Assembly: GCF_006757745.1 (NCBI RefSeq)
Contig: NZ_AP019740.1
Span: 1,488,001 to 1,552,000, forward strand
Direction: 5' to 3'
Length of the DNA stretch: 64,000 nt
Source: Acinetobacter radioresistens DSM 6976 = NBRC 102413 = CIP 103788
Lineage (GTDB): Bacteria > Pseudomonadota > Gammaproteobacteria > Pseudomonadales > Moraxellaceae
Part shown: positions 45,767-55,932 of the stretch, piece by piece
Position numbering within the stretch: position 1 is the stretch's first letter
Layout of the letters: each line of letters begins with the position of its first letter
Notes under the pieces: model-generated
What the model was told of the DNA's origin: nothing
The model's database searches: none
Seen by the model: only the letters and a program-made list of their open reading frames with translations
Made by a program: the position numbers and the translations under genes

Positions 45767-47373
45767 TGATTTCAGAAAGCGTGGTCGATCTCTCGCGGTT
45801 TCAGTTTGCCATGACCGCGTTGTATCACTTTATATTTGTACCTCTTACTCTTGGTTTAGCTTTTATTCTTGCCATTATGGAAACCACCTATGTGATTTCT
45901 GGCAAAGAAATTTATAAGGATATGACCAAATTCTGGGGAAAACTTTTTGGTATTAACTTTGCCTTAGGTGTAACGACAGGCTTAACCATGGAGTTCCAGT
46001 TTGGTACAAACTGGGCGTACTATTCACATTATGTCGGTGATATTTTTGGTGCGCCACTTGCTATTGAAGGTCTGATGGCATTTTTCCTTGAATCGACGTT
46101 TATCGGTCTGTTTTTCTTCGGCTGGGACCGACTTTCCAAAGTTCAGCATTTGAGCGTGACCTGGCTGGTGGCGCTCGGTTCCAACATGTCGGCACTTTGG
46201 ATTTTAGTCGCCAATGGCTGGATGCAGAACCCGGTAGGCGCAGCGTTCAACTTTGAAACCATGCGTATGGAGCTGGTTGATTTCGGCGCACTAATTTTCA
46301 ACCCTGTAGCCCAGGTTAAGTTTGTTCATACCGTATCGTCAGGTTATGTGACTGGTGCGGTTTTCGTTTTAGCCATCTCAAGCTACTACTTGCTCAAAAA
46401 ACGTGATCTGCCTTTTGCACGGCGCTCTTTCGCCATTGCTGCAATCTTTGGTCTAGCCTCTACACTTTCAGTGATTCTGCTTGGCGATGAGTCAGGTTAT
46501 GAACTTGGCGATGTACAAAAAACCAAATTAGCTGCAATTGAAGCAGAATGGGAAACTCATCCGGCACCTGCTCCATTTACACTATTTGGTATTCCAAATC
46601 AGGAAGAAGAGCGTACTGACTATGCCATCAAAATTCCATATGTGATGGGTATTATTGCAACACGTTCTCTTGATAAAGAAGTAACAGGTCTGAAGGATCT
46701 CATGGTTCAACATGAGCTTCGTATCCGTAATGGTATGACTGCATATGCTGAACTTGAAAAACTTCGTGCAGGTGACCGTTCTCCAGAACTCATGGCTTCA
46801 TTTACAGAAAACCAGAAAGACTTGGGTTACGGACTGCTTCTGAAAAAATATTCACCCAATATTGTAGATGCTTCTGAAGAGCACATCAAAGCAGCAACCA
46901 AGGATACAATTCCCAACGTTACTGCCCTGTTCTTCTCGTTCCGTGCCATGGTTGCATCAGGTTTCCTCATGCTACTTCTATTTATTCTTGCAACTTATGC
47001 AGTGGCTAAACGCAATGCAGAAAACAAACCTTGGTTGCTTAAATTTGCTCTTTACGGCCTGCCACTGCCTTGGATTGCTACACAAACTGGCTGGTATGTG
47101 GCTGAAGGTGGCCGCCAACCGTGGACAATTGGTGAAGTTCTACCTACACACCTCTCTGCTTCAAGCTTAAGCACTGGAGACATTTGGGGTTCAATCCTGG
47201 CACTTGCAGCATTCTATACCGTACTTTTAATTATCGAAATGTACTTGATGATTAAATTTGCTCGCTTAGGCCCAAGTTCTTTACATACTGGCAAATACCA
47301 TTTTGAAAAATCAAATGCCGAGCAAGATGATATTGTTCTTCCACAACACGTATCTGGAGAGGCCCAATCATGA
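45766..47373 (+). CDS. cydA: Cytochrome bd ubiquinol oxidase subunit I
   Basis: 535 residues. Oxidises ubiquinol and reduces oxygen to water with high affinity. His21 in ALYHFIF is the heme b595-type ligand region; [12 protein letters not shown] is the conserved quinol-oxidation block; a long Q-loop (about residues 255-390, rich in charged residues) marks the CydA of the E. coli long-loop type. The start is ATG 45766 with AAGGAG eight bases before; the TTG codon just upstream is not used. The stop region overlaps cydB by four bases. Confidence 0.95.
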   Translation: MISESVVDLSRFQFAMTALYHFIFVPLTLGLAFILAIMETTYVISGKEIYKDMTKFWGKLFGINFALGVTTGLTMEFQFGTNWAYYSHYVGDIFGAPLAIEGLMAFFLESTFIGLFFFGWDRLSKVQHLSVTWLVALGSNMSALWILVANGWMQNPVGAAFNFETMRMELVDFGALIFNPVAQVKFVHTVSSGYVTGAVFVLAISSYYLLKKRDLPFARRSFAIAAIFGLASTLSVILLGDESGYELGDVQKTKLAAIEAEWETHPAPAPFTLFGIPNQEEERTDYAIKIPYVMGIIATRSLDKEVTGLKDLMVQHELRIRNGMTAYAELEKLRAGDRSPELMASFTENQKDLGYGLLLKKYSPNIVDASEEHIKAATKDTIPNVTALFFSFRAMVASGFLMLLLFILATYAVAKRNAENKPWLLKFALYGLPLPWIATQTGWYVAEGGRQPWTIGEVLPTHLSASSLSTGDIWGSILALAAFYTVLLIIEMYLMIKFARLGPSSLHTGKYHFEKSNAEQDDIVLPQHVSGEAQS

Positions 47374-48515
47374 TTGAATACGAACTCCTCAAAATAATCT
47401 GGTGGGTTTTGGTTGGTGTGCTGCTGATTGGCTTTGCGCTCACCGATGGCTTTGATATGGGCTCCATGGCAATTATGCCATTTGTAGGTAAAAATGATGA
47501 AGAACGTCGTGCAGCAATCAATACCATTGCTCCTCACTGGGACGGCAATCAGGTCTGGTTCATTACAGCTGGCGGTGCACTCTTTGCTGCATGGCCAATG
47601 GTATATGCAACAGCCTTCTCGGGCATGTACTGGGCATTATTACTCGTACTGTTCGCTCTTTTCTTAAGACCTGTTGGTTTTGACTACCGCTCTAAACTTG
47701 AGAATAAAAAATGGCGTAACTCTTGGGACTGGGGTCTAGCTGTTGGTGGTGCAGTTCCTGCTTTAGTTTTCGGTGTTGCCTTCGGTAATATGTTCCTGGG
47801 CGTACCATTTACTTTAGATGAAACCGTACGTTCAACTTATACTGGTAGCTTCTTTGCCCTACTTAACCCATTTGCACTAGTTTGCGGTATCGTCAGCTTA
47901 TCTATGCTAAGTGCGCATGGCGGTGCCTGGTTAATGCTTCGTACTGATGGCGACTTGCATGCACGCTCTGCTAAAGCAACTCAATTGATGGGCGTAGTAT
48001 TCTTAGTCTGCTTCTTGGGCGCTGGAGCATGGTTATATTTCGGTAATATTGAAGGCTATACTTTAGCTCAACCATTTGACACTAACGCTGTAGCAAACCC
48101 TCTTGCCAAAGAAGTGATTACCAATGGCAACCATGGCTGGATGAATAACTACTCAATTTATCCAATCACCATGATGGCACCGATCATGGCAATCTTGGGA
48201 AGCCTGATTGTGATTGTAGCTGCTGCGAAAGCCAAAGCTGGTTTAAGCTTCCTGGGCACATCCTTCATGGTGATTGGTGCCATTTTAACAGCTGGTTTTG
48301 CGTTGTTCCCATTCCTTATGCCTTCAAGCATCAACCCTGTCGCTAGCTTGACCATGTGGGATGCAGTATCAAGTAAAAATACACTCACTGTAATGACTGT
48401 TGCAGCCTGTATTTTTGTTCCAATTATTTTGTGTTACACCACCTGGTGTTATTACAAAATGTGGGGCGTGATTACCAACAAACACATCAAAGCCAATTCA
48501 CACAGCTTGTACTAA
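47370..48515 (+). CDS. cydB: Cytochrome bd ubiquinol oxidase subunit II
   Basis: 381 residues, nine-segment membrane protein. ALTDGFDMG near residue 25, [45 protein letters not shown] and [14 protein letters not shown] are all CydB blocks. Pairs with CydA; translationally coupled by ATGA. Confidence 0.95.
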   Translation: MIEYELLKIIWWVLVGVLLIGFALTDGFDMGSMAIMPFVGKNDEERRAAINTIAPHWDGNQVWFITAGGALFAAWPMVYATAFSGMYWALLLVLFALFLRPVGFDYRSKLENKKWRNSWDWGLAVGGAVPALVFGVAFGNMFLGVPFTLDETVRSTYTGSFFALLNPFALVCGIVSLSMLSAHGGAWLMLRTDGDLHARSAKATQLMGVVFLVCFLGAGAWLYFGNIEGYTLAQPFDTNAVANPLAKEVITNGNHGWMNNYSIYPITMMAPIMAILGSLIVIVAAAKAKAGLSFLGTSFMVIGAILTAGFALFPFLMPSSINPVASLTMWDAVSSKNTLTVMTVAACIFVPIILCYTTWCYYKMWGVITNKHIKANSHSLY

Positions 48516-48535
48516 GTTTTATCAGGAGAATGCTT

Positions 48536-48637
48536 ATGTGGTATTTCGCGTGGATTTTAGGAATCTTGATGGCCTGTTTTGCAGGTGTGCTCAGCGCGCT
48601 CTATATCGAACATCATCAAAATCTGGATGAGGAGTAA
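48536..48637 (+). CDS. cydX: Cytochrome bd small subunit CydX
   Basis: 33 residues, one membrane helix: MWYFAWILGILMACFAGVLS then ALYIEHHQNLDEE. MWYFAWILG is the hallmark opening of CydX, needed for stability of the bd oxidase hemes. AGGAG is eight bases before ATG. Too short for most gene finders. Confidence 0.92.
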   Translation: MWYFAWILGILMACFAGVLSALYIEHHQNLDEE

Positions 48638-48641
48638 TAGC

Positions 48642-48938
48642 ATGGCTGTAGTAATGACAACATCAATGAGGCTTACCGTTCATCGTTTGATTATGGCTGT
48701 TTCTTTCCTGTTGGCATTGCCACTTGCAGCCATTATGCTGATCCATCCTGCACTTATGCTGGATCAGCATGGTCAGTATAACCATCGTATGATCATGCTG
48801 ATTATGTTAGGAATTTCAGGGGGATTTATTTATGGCGTAGGGTTTGTGCCCCGTTTTTGGTTATGGAAATGGTTGTTTAGCCCAGTTATCGCTTGGCCCC
48901 TTATGCTACTAGGCTATTATATCTGGCTGCTTCAGTAG
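48642..48938 (+). CDS. ybgE: Cyd operon YbgE-like membrane protein
   Basis: 98 residues, three hydrophobic segments (LIMAVSFLLALPLAAIML, MIMLIMLGISGGFIYGVGF, PVIAWPLMLLGYYIWLL). GISGGFIYGVGFVPRFWLWKWLF is typical of YbgE proteins that end cyd operons; its role is unknown. GAGGAG precedes the ATG, four bases after cydX. A terminator follows. Confidence 0.85.
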   Translation: MAVVMTTSMRLTVHRLIMAVSFLLALPLAAIMLIHPALMLDQHGQYNHRMIMLIMLGISGGFIYGVGFVPRFWLWKWLFSPVIAWPLMLLGYYIWLLQ

Positions 48939-48953
48939 TAAATTCTTATTTTA

Positions 48954-48978
48954 AAAAGGCCTCATCTTGAGGTCTTTT
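48954..48978 (+). terminator. Terminator of the cyd operon (bidirectional)
   Basis: AAGGCCTCA and TGAGGTCTT with one G-T pair, 3-base loop, six T on the plus strand; A-rich on the other side, so it serves the convergent DUF2057 gene too. Confidence 0.8.
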
Positions 48979-49635
48979 TTATTGCGCCTGTTCGGCTATC
49001 CAATTCATAAAACTTTGCCGCTCTGCTTTAGAAGCTTTTTTCCAGAGTTCAATTAACTGCTGATCTGTTTGAGTGTTTCTACTGGTCATAGCAGTTTTTA
49101 CTGTATCTACAATTGAAGCAGTATAAGTAGGCTCAGGCTGATGAACTGATGGCTTTATCTGCTTTTGGGTCAAATCAAAACTGCGTCCTAGCAAACCGCT
49201 ACCTAACCAAGGTTTAGCTTCAGTATTTGCACCGGTCTGTTGCACGACCAGTTCATTTTTGCTGTTATATAAAGCCACTGTTGGCTGAGCTGCATATATT
49301 TTTGCTGCTTCAAAAGACTGGGGTGGATTTACCAATGCCAAAGTATAAGTTTCACCATCTTTTAGATCTGGTGTCTGAACGGTTACCACACCTGATTTCA
49401 GAATGTCATGTTCGCCATTTAAATGTTGAAAGAACTGCCTATAGCGTATGCTTAAACTTGCCTTGCCTGCATCAATTTCATACGTACTTTCTTGTGAACG
49501 TAGAAAGTTATTTTTTACTTCCTGATCATTTACTGCCAATACATCAATAACTTCTGGCGCTGCAATAGTTACTGCAGCATATGCGACATTTCCTAGTGAA
49601 AATATTAAAGCTGCAATGAACAACCTTGAAAGCAT
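48979..49635 (-). CDS. DUF2057 (YccT-like) exported protein
   Basis: 218 residues with a clear signal peptide (MLSRLFIAALIFSLGNVAYA). EVIDVLAVNDQEV, QFFQHLNGEHDILKSGVVTV and the C-terminal ELWKKASKAERQSFMNWIAEQ are DUF2057 blocks. Periplasmic. The E. coli relative YccT (CsgI) has been linked to curli control; here function is unknown. Confidence 0.82.
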   Translation of the reverse strand: MLSRLFIAALIFSLGNVAYAAVTIAAPEVIDVLAVNDQEVKNNFLRSQESTYEIDAGKASLSIRYRQFFQHLNGEHDILKSGVVTVQTPDLKDGETYTLALVNPPQSFEAAKIYAAQPTVALYNSKNELVVQQTGANTEAKPWLGSGLLGRSFDLTQKQIKPSVHQPEPTYTASIVDTVKTAMTSRNTQTDQQLIELWKKASKAERQSFMNWIAEQAQ

Positions 49636-49800
49636 AATAGGTACTCTACATGTTATATCTAAATTCTAGCTGCACTATGCTATGCATTTATGACTATTTT
49701 ATGACATCTTGAACCTTAGATTTTAATTTTGATTAAATTATTAAATGCTAAGTTTTTCTTTTAATTTATTAAGAATGATCTATATGTTTAAAATAAAAAA

Positions 49801-49820
49801 AGAGTACCTACAGGTACTCT
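49801..49820 (-). terminator. Terminator of the nitroreductase gene
   Basis: Perfect 9-bp stem AGAGTACCT and AGGTACTCT, 2-base loop, T7 on the minus strand. Confidence 0.88.
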
Positions 49821-49838
49821 TTTTCAATTTTAGAAAGT

Positions 49839-50432
49839 TTAGTTAAATGTCTTAAAGCGTGCTGCGTCATCCATAAAAGTTTTTTCACCTGCCGGAGCCT
49901 CAATTGAACCAAATACCAGTTGAGCGCGTAATTTCCAGCTTGCCGGAATACCAAAAGTTTGGGCGACTTCTTCATCTACAATTGGATTATAATGCTGTAG
50001 TGAAGCTCCAATACCCTGTTCAGATAAAGCCGTCCAGACAGCAAACTGCGCAATTGCAGTAGAATGTTCTGACCACACTGGAAAATTATCTGCATAGGCG
50101 GCAAATTGTTCCTGCAAGCCTTTAACTACATCCTGATCTTCATAAAATAAAACTGTGCCATAACCTGCTGCAAAACTGCTGATTTTCCCATCAGTTGCTG
50201 CAAATGCTTCAGCCGGTACGATTTTACGTAAAGTCTCGCGTACAATTTCCCAGAATTTGGTATGAGATTCGCCAAACAGAATCGCAGCACGGGAAGACTG
50301 TGAGTTGAATGAAGATGGACTGTGCTTGATTGCCTCACGAATTGTTTCTTCGATTTTTGCCTGGTTTACGTTGACATTATTACCAATTGCATAAATTGTA
50401 CGACGATTTTTAACGTGATTCATAAATGACAT
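49839..50432 (-). CDS. Nitroreductase family protein (Frm2/MhqN-like)
   Basis: 197 residues. NRRTIYAIG near residue 8, the SPSSFNSQSSRAAILFG FMN-binding block, FPVWSEHSTAIAQFAVWTALSEQGIGASLQHYNP and FGIPASWKLRAQLVFG follow the short oxidoreductase branch that includes yeast Frm2 and Bacillus MhqN. FMN-dependent NAD(P)H reductase of quinones or nitro compounds. AAGGAC precedes the first ATG. Stand-alone unit. Confidence 0.88.
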   Translation of the reverse strand: MSFMNHVKNRRTIYAIGNNVNVNQAKIEETIREAIKHSPSSFNSQSSRAAILFGESHTKFWEIVRETLRKIVPAEAFAATDGKISSFAAGYGTVLFYEDQDVVKGLQEQFAAYADNFPVWSEHSTAIAQFAVWTALSEQGIGASLQHYNPIVDEEVAQTFGIPASWKLRAQLVFGSIEAPAGEKTFMDDAARFKTFN

Positions 50433-50631
50433 AATTTTAGTCCTTTCTGTACTTTAAAGACAGATAATCTGTTGTTTGTTAAAATCAGTTTATAAGAATC
50501 CGGGAATAACGTCAGCCTTAAATCAATAACATAGTGTTTTATTTTTGGAACAATACTTTAAAAATTTCTTAAATTTCTTTATTTCTGACTCTAAAATAAA
50601 GCAGATTTATTATTTTATACTTTAAAAAATG

Positions 50632-50658
50632 AAGAACTCCGCATTTAGCGGAGTTCTT
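50632..50658 (-). terminator. Terminator of ftsY
   Basis: Perfect 11-bp stem AAGAACTCCGC and GCGGAGTTCTT, 5-base loop, then CATTTTTTAAAG on the minus strand. Confidence 0.88.
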
Positions 50659-50674
50659 TAAGATATAAGCCAGA

Positions 50675-51775
50675 TCACTTATCAGTTTCAAATAAAGCAG
50701 CAACAAAAGCTTTGGCAGAGAATGGACGCAAGTCATCAATTTTTTCGCCTACCCCGATAAATCGGATTGGTACATGAGTACGACTTGCAATATTAAACAG
50801 CACACCACCTTTAGCAGTACCATCAAGTTTGGTAATAGTTAAACCGGTTAAACCAACAGCTTCATCAAACATTTGCACCTGATTAATAGCATTCTGGCCT
50901 GTACCAGCATCAACAACCAGCATAATTTCATGTGGAGCTGTCGCATCAATTTTCTGCATAACACGCTTAACTTTTTTAAGCTCTTCCATCAAATTACTTT
51001 TATTGTGCAAACGTCCTGCAGTATCGGCGATTAGCACATCAATTCCTTTAGCACGAGCACTTTCGAAAGCATCAAAAATAACTGATGCACTATCGGCACC
51101 GTGTCCCTGCGCAACCACCTGAACATCATTACGCTCCCCCCAGATTTGCAACTGTTCAGTTGCAGCCGCACGGAAAGTATCGCCCGCAGCCAGCATAACT
51201 TTCTTGCCTTCTCCCTGTAAGCGCTTAGCCAGCTTACCAATCGTGGTGGTTTTACCTACACCATTTACACCTACCACTAAAATCACATAAGGATTTTTAT
51301 TCGGGTCAATATGTAAGGGTTTAACACGCGGCGCAAGCAAGGCAACCAGTTCTTCTTGTAAAGCTTTATAAAGTGAATGTGAGTAAATCAAATCACCCCG
51401 AGCAGTCCGCTCAGTCAAATTATTAATAATTGTCTTGGTTGCTTCTACACCAATATCGGCAACCAGTAATTGCTCTTCAACCTCTTCAAGCAACTCATCA
51501 TCAATTTCCTTACCCCCGATCAGGATATTGACCATTCCATCTGCCAAGTTCTTACGGGTTTTAGTCAGCCCCTGTTTCATCCGGCTAAAAAAACTGCCTT
51601 TAGATTTCTCTTCATCTGCCTCTACACTCTGAATACTGGCAGTGACAGGTTGTTCTTGTTTTGGAGTATCAATAATGGGAACGTCAACAGCAGGTAAGCT
51701 AGGTAAAGTGACATCGTCATCCCCGATATCAGAATCAATCAAGAATTTATTTTGCACATTAGATTGCTGTTGCAT
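50675..51775 (-). CDS. ftsY: Signal recognition particle receptor FtsY
   Basis: 366 residues. Acidic linker in the first 60 residues, then the NG GTPase domain: GVNGVGKTTTIGKL (G1), DTFRAAATEQL, DTAGRLHNKSNLMEEL (G3), TKLDGTAKGG (G4) and GVGEKIDDLRPF. It docks SRP-ribosome complexes at the membrane. The A domain is short compared with E. coli (497 residues). AAGGA before ATG. Divergent from the M16 peptidase genes, the usual Acinetobacter neighbour. Confidence 0.95.
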   Translation of the reverse strand: MQQQSNVQNKFLIDSDIGDDDVTLPSLPAVDVPIIDTPKQEQPVTASIQSVEADEEKSKGSFFSRMKQGLTKTRKNLADGMVNILIGGKEIDDELLEEVEEQLLVADIGVEATKTIINNLTERTARGDLIYSHSLYKALQEELVALLAPRVKPLHIDPNKNPYVILVVGVNGVGKTTTIGKLAKRLQGEGKKVMLAAGDTFRAAATEQLQIWGERNDVQVVAQGHGADSASVIFDAFESARAKGIDVLIADTAGRLHNKSNLMEELKKVKRVMQKIDATAPHEIMLVVDAGTGQNAINQVQMFDEAVGLTGLTITKLDGTAKGGVLFNIASRTHVPIRFIGVGEKIDDLRPFSAKAFVAALFETDK

Positions 51776-51946
51776 GCCGATTCCTTGAAAAGCATCGCGT
51801 TAAAAAAGAAAGAGTTTAGCATAGATTCCTGACCGCGCATGATGCTTAGGCTAAGTCTCAACCAAAACTCAACAACTATGGCTTGCGTTAAAGCCCTGTT
51901 TTTTGAACAATAGAACAAAATTATACATACTTGACCGGAAATAATA

Positions 51947-53350
51947 GTGTCTCAAGTTACACGACAGTTCAAAAAACATCTTAAATCTATCTCTCCTTTT
52001 CTTTTTATATCTTTAAGCATTATGGCTGGTACAGTGGTGATATCTACAACCCTACAGGCTCAAACCACGACTGAACTTTCCAGAACAACTGTAGAAACCT
52101 CATTAAGCAACGGTTTAAAAGTTATTATTCGAGAGGACCATCGTTCACCTGTAGTAATGACCCAAATCTGGTATGGGGTCGGCAGTAGTGATGAGTCTGG
52201 TAATCTGCTAGGTATATCACATGCTTTAGAACATATGATGTTTAAGGGAACAACCAAAGTACCTCATAATGAGTTTACCCGTTTAAGCCGCATTTATGGC
52301 GGTAGTGTTAATGCCTCAACCTTTACCAATTATACCAACTATTATCAGCTTTATCCGAAAAGCTATTTACCACTCGCACTGGAACTTGAAGCTGACCGTA
52401 TGACTAACCTGGTGCTTAAACAGGAAGACTTTGAGCCAGAAATTAAAGTCATCATGGAAGAGCGCCGGTTACGTACTGATGATAATCCACGAACTTTGGC
52501 TTTTGAACGATTTAAATGGATTACCTATCCTACAAGTCATTATCGCCAGCCCGTAATTGGCTATATGAAAAATCTGCAGAATATTCAGTTAAATGACCTG
52601 AAGAACTGGTATCACAACTGGTATACCCCTAACAATGCTATTTTAATTATAGTGGGCGATGTAAATGTGGAAGCAACTTTAAAGCAGGTAGAAAAATATT
52701 TTGGGTCAATTCCTGCACGTAAAACACCAGAACGTAATGATGTCATCGAATTTGACCGCCCAGGTTATCGACATATGGAGCTTTCTCTTCCGGTCCAAAT
52801 TAATAACCTGTATATGGCTTGGAATGTCCGTTCATTAAAAACTGCCAAAAATCCTCAGGATGCCTATGCCCTTACCATTATTCAGTCCCTACTTGATGGC
52901 AGTATTTCTTCACGTTTACAGAACCGGCTGGTAAGGGATAAAAAAATACTGACTGCTGTCAGTGCAAGTTATGATCCTTATAACCGCGGAGATACTCTTT
53001 TTAATATTACAGCCTTACCTGCAGATGGAGTCAGTTTCCAAGAGGCACAAGAAGCCATACAGAAAGAACTGGATCAGCTCAAAACTGAGGCGGTGAATTC
53101 CAATGAACTGGAACGTGTAATTACACAATTCGTATCTAGTTTAATTTACAGTCAAGATGATATCGCTGGGCAAGCTAAAATGATCGGGAATCTGGAGATT
53201 AATGGCTTAAGTTATCGCTTACTGGATAAACTGCCACAGCACTATGAAACAGTGACGCCACAAGATATACAGCGAGTTGCAAATGCCTATTTTGTCCGTG
53301 AAAATCTGAGTACGCTTTATTTATCTCCGCTTCCTCAAGATTCAAAATAA
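51947..53350 (+). CDS. M16 family zinc metallopeptidase, catalytic subunit
   Basis: 467 residues, GTG start. Signal-anchor or signal peptide at about residues 18-39, then two M16 domains. The inverted zinc motif is complete: His92-Ala-Leu-Glu95-His96 and Glu172 in IMEERR, the H-x-x-E-H-x(75)-E spacing. Gene pair with the following M16 gene, which lacks these ligands, so the two should form a heterodimer in the periplasm or inner membrane. Confidence 0.9.
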   Translation: MSQVTRQFKKHLKSISPFLFISLSIMAGTVVISTTLQAQTTTELSRTTVETSLSNGLKVIIREDHRSPVVMTQIWYGVGSSDESGNLLGISHALEHMMFKGTTKVPHNEFTRLSRIYGGSVNASTFTNYTNYYQLYPKSYLPLALELEADRMTNLVLKQEDFEPEIKVIMEERRLRTDDNPRTLAFERFKWITYPTSHYRQPVIGYMKNLQNIQLNDLKNWYHNWYTPNNAILIIVGDVNVEATLKQVEKYFGSIPARKTPERNDVIEFDRPGYRHMELSLPVQINNLYMAWNVRSLKTAKNPQDAYALTIIQSLLDGSISSRLQNRLVRDKKILTAVSASYDPYNRGDTLFNITALPADGVSFQEAQEAIQKELDQLKTEAVNSNELERVITQFVSSLIYSQDDIAGQAKMIGNLEINGLSYRLLDKLPQHYETVTPQDIQRVANAYFVRENLSTLYLSPLPQDSK

Positions 53351-53363
53351 AGAAAGGATTGCT

Positions 53364-54941
53364 ATGATTCATCTACGTATGCCTTTATTAATGGCCAGCC
53401 TTTCTCTAAGTTTGTCGGCAATTGCTGAAGTCAATTTACAGGAAGCTGACTTTGAGCAGGATAATAGTAAACTATATTCTCTTTCTACCTTACAAAGCTT
53501 ACGCAGCATTTCTAAGAAGCAGGAATATCAGGCACCTTATGTACATGATCTGACAAATCGCTATAAGGTCCGTAGTCTGTTCGTCGAATCACAAGATTTA
53601 CCTATCATAGATATACAACTCACCTTTAATGCAGGTTCGGCAAGAGATGAAAGTATAGAAAAAGGATTATACGGATTAGCAAATATGACAGCTAATCTGC
53701 TAGATGAAGGCACAGAGTTTTATACTGCGCAAGAGGTTGCAAATACTTTTGAGCGTCTTGGTGCGCAGTTCAGTATAAATGCCTATCGCGATATGTTTAT
53801 TGTACGCTTGCGGGTTTTATCAGATCCAAAAAAGCTTGAACCAGCTTTAGCAATGATGATTCATCTATTGAATCACTCCAGTTTTAATAATTCAGGCATT
53901 AAGCTGATTTTAAACAATACCCAGGCAGGTCAGAAACAGGTTCAAGAGAATCCAGGCAGAATGCGGGATGTACGTTTCTATCGGAGTTTGTATGGGACTC
54001 ATCCTTATGCAGAACCCACTCCAGGTACCCAGCGTAGTATTAGTAAAATCACCACTAAACACCTGAGAGCTTTTAGAGACACTTTTTTAGTAGCACAGAA
54101 TATGAATATTGCTATTACGGGTAAACTCAATCAGCGGGAAGCGCTTAAACTTTCTGAACGTATTGCAGGAAATTTACCACAAGGTCAAAGAGCTCCAACA
54201 CTTCCTGTTCCGGAAGAGCACAACGGTTTTAATATTCAACATATTCCATTTAATTCATCACAGGCTCATGTCAGCATGGGCCAACTGGGCATTACCCGTT
54301 TTGATCCAGACAGACTCGCCCTAGAAGTTGCTAACCAGATGCTGGGAGGAAGCGGCTTTAACTCGCTACTGATGCGTGAGTTAAGGGTAAAACGTGGTTA
54401 TACCTATGGCGCTTATAGCACAATAAACTCAACTCAAGCCCGTGGTGTCTTTAATATTAGCTACTCCACCCGTCAAGACCAGCTGCTAGACAGTATCCGG
54501 GTTGCGCACAAAACGCTGCTTGATTTTGTTCAACAGCCACTTGACCAGAAACAGCTAGAAGAAACTAAAGCAGGCATATTACGCGCATTTCCAATGAATT
54601 TCAGCAGTAATGCCAGCATGAATGCACAGTTAGGTGCTATCGGGTTTTATGGTCTACCTGCCAATTATCTGACTCAATATTCCAAACAGCTGGCTAATCT
54701 GACCACCAAGGATGTAGAAAAGGCCGTAAAATTACATTTAAATCCTGAAAATCTGACTTTAGTTATTGTGAGTGAAACCTTGGACAAACAGGCTATACAG
54801 AGCATTTTAGAGCAAAACCTGAATTCACAGATAACATCGCCTGCGGCTTCTAAACCTATACCTAGCGCAAATCCTCTGCCGCCTGTGCCGGATAATGCTT
54901 CACCTGTGTCTGTTCAAACTGATACGCCCGCATCAATTTAA
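53364..54941 (+). CDS. M16 family peptidase-like, non-catalytic subunit
   Basis: 525 residues, signal peptide (MIHLRMPLLMASLSLSLSAIAE), two M16 domains. Where the zinc motif should be it reads YGLANMTANLLDEG, so the metal ligands are lost. The substrate-holding R/Y pair of the C-terminal domain (RGYTYGAYS) is kept, the known split of labour in M16B heterodimers. The last 40 residues form a Pro/Ser-rich tail. Its last 80 bases overlap the convergent gene at 54862. Confidence 0.9.
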   Translation: MIHLRMPLLMASLSLSLSAIAEVNLQEADFEQDNSKLYSLSTLQSLRSISKKQEYQAPYVHDLTNRYKVRSLFVESQDLPIIDIQLTFNAGSARDESIEKGLYGLANMTANLLDEGTEFYTAQEVANTFERLGAQFSINAYRDMFIVRLRVLSDPKKLEPALAMMIHLLNHSSFNNSGIKLILNNTQAGQKQVQENPGRMRDVRFYRSLYGTHPYAEPTPGTQRSISKITTKHLRAFRDTFLVAQNMNIAITGKLNQREALKLSERIAGNLPQGQRAPTLPVPEEHNGFNIQHIPFNSSQAHVSMGQLGITRFDPDRLALEVANQMLGGSGFNSLLMRELRVKRGYTYGAYSTINSTQARGVFNISYSTRQDQLLDSIRVAHKTLLDFVQQPLDQKQLEETKAGILRAFPMNFSSNASMNAQLGAIGFYGLPANYLTQYSKQLANLTTKDVEKAVKLHLNPENLTLVIVSETLDKQAIQSILEQNLNSQITSPAASKPIPSANPLPPVPDNASPVSVQTDTPASI

Positions 54942-55188
54942 GATAATAGATGCGCTGAATCTTTTTAGTTTGTAATAGTTCAAGAGCCATTTTCTGAGTT
55001 TTGGGATGAACAGCCTGTTTTGAAAGTATTAAAATATTTTGATATTGGTTGGTGGCAACAGGTCGAGATAGACCAATACAAACCATTAAAAAAATTAGGC
55101 CCATAACAAGCAGTACAAAAATATCATAGATACGATCTAGTGTTAGAACTGCTTTAATTTTCTGGAAACTATGTGGGAATATGAGCAT
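54862..55188 (-). CDS. Small single-pass membrane protein
   Basis: 108 residues: DRIYDIFVLLVMGLIFLMVCIGLS is one membrane segment near the N-terminus, followed by a basic, helical soluble part (TQKMALELLQTKKIQRIYYLKLMRAYQFE). A strong GAGGTAGG site precedes the ATG. It overlaps the tail of the M16 gene on the other strand by 80 bases, which is unusual for a real gene, but the site and the hydrophobic profile favour it. No family recognised. Confidence 0.6.
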   Translation of the reverse strand: MLIFPHSFQKIKAVLTLDRIYDIFVLLVMGLIFLMVCIGLSRPVATNQYQNILILSKQAVHPKTQKMALELLQTKKIQRIYYLKLMRAYQFEQTQVKHYPAQAAEDLR

Positions 55189-55306
55189 AACCTACCTCGA
55201 ATAACAGGTAGTTTAAAGTGCTCGCAGGTAAAAGTACAAGTAAAGTGGTCTAATAATAGCGCAAGCTGTATATTATTAGACCGGTTCACTATTTGCATAT
55301 CAATGC

Positions 55307-55711
55307 TCAGTAAAAGACTACCCGGATTACCGTGTAGTAGAGCACAGCAGCAACAATCGCCATTACTACAAATATTGCAAAAATACCGACTCCACGTTCT
55401 GAATCTGCCGGATGCAGGTCGTCTTCATCTGCAATACGTAAAAGTTCTCCATTATAAATTGAGTAAAAGCGTACACGGTCATCATATTCATACTGCCGAG
55501 TAAAATCATAAACATGCTTGCGCTGTTTCAAACAAAAATTCCCCAAATGTACGTTCTGATCTAATGATGCCGCATCCAGATTACGCCGATGAGCATGTGC
55601 CAGTGCGACAATTTGCTGCTCAGTTGGAGGATAGTCAAAATGCAAACCATCAAGGGTATTATATCTTTCATTACTGACAGTTGAAGTATCCGCTATTATT
55701 GTGGAAGCCAT
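55307..55711 (-). CDS. Conserved-looking tail-anchored protein
   Basis: 134 residues: polar N-terminal 105 residues (YNTLDGLHFDYPPTEQQ, HRRNLDAASLDQNVHLGNFCLKQRKHVYDF) and a C-terminal membrane helix (GVGIFAIFVVMAIVAAVLYYTVIRVVFY). The layout is that of tail-anchored inner-membrane proteins. No family recognised. Confidence 0.65.
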   Translation of the reverse strand: MASTIIADTSTVSNERYNTLDGLHFDYPPTEQQIVALAHAHRRNLDAASLDQNVHLGNFCLKQRKHVYDFTRQYEYDDRVRFYSIYNGELLRIADEDDLHPADSERGVGIFAIFVVMAIVAAVLYYTVIRVVFY

Positions 55712-55932
55712 AATTATTGTCCTCTTATTTATCTAATTTTCTTTTTCATTCTAATAAAAACATTTTTTGTTTAATGTTTAAACATGTAAGCTTGAAAAAC
55801 AGAATCTTTACCCAATATGTACATTGACAAGTTAAGACTAATGTAATATTAGTTTCACATAGATTTGTTATTTTAATATTAAGACAATTTGTCTTTTATA
55901 TTCGCAATCATAATTACAATAAGGAGTTTACT

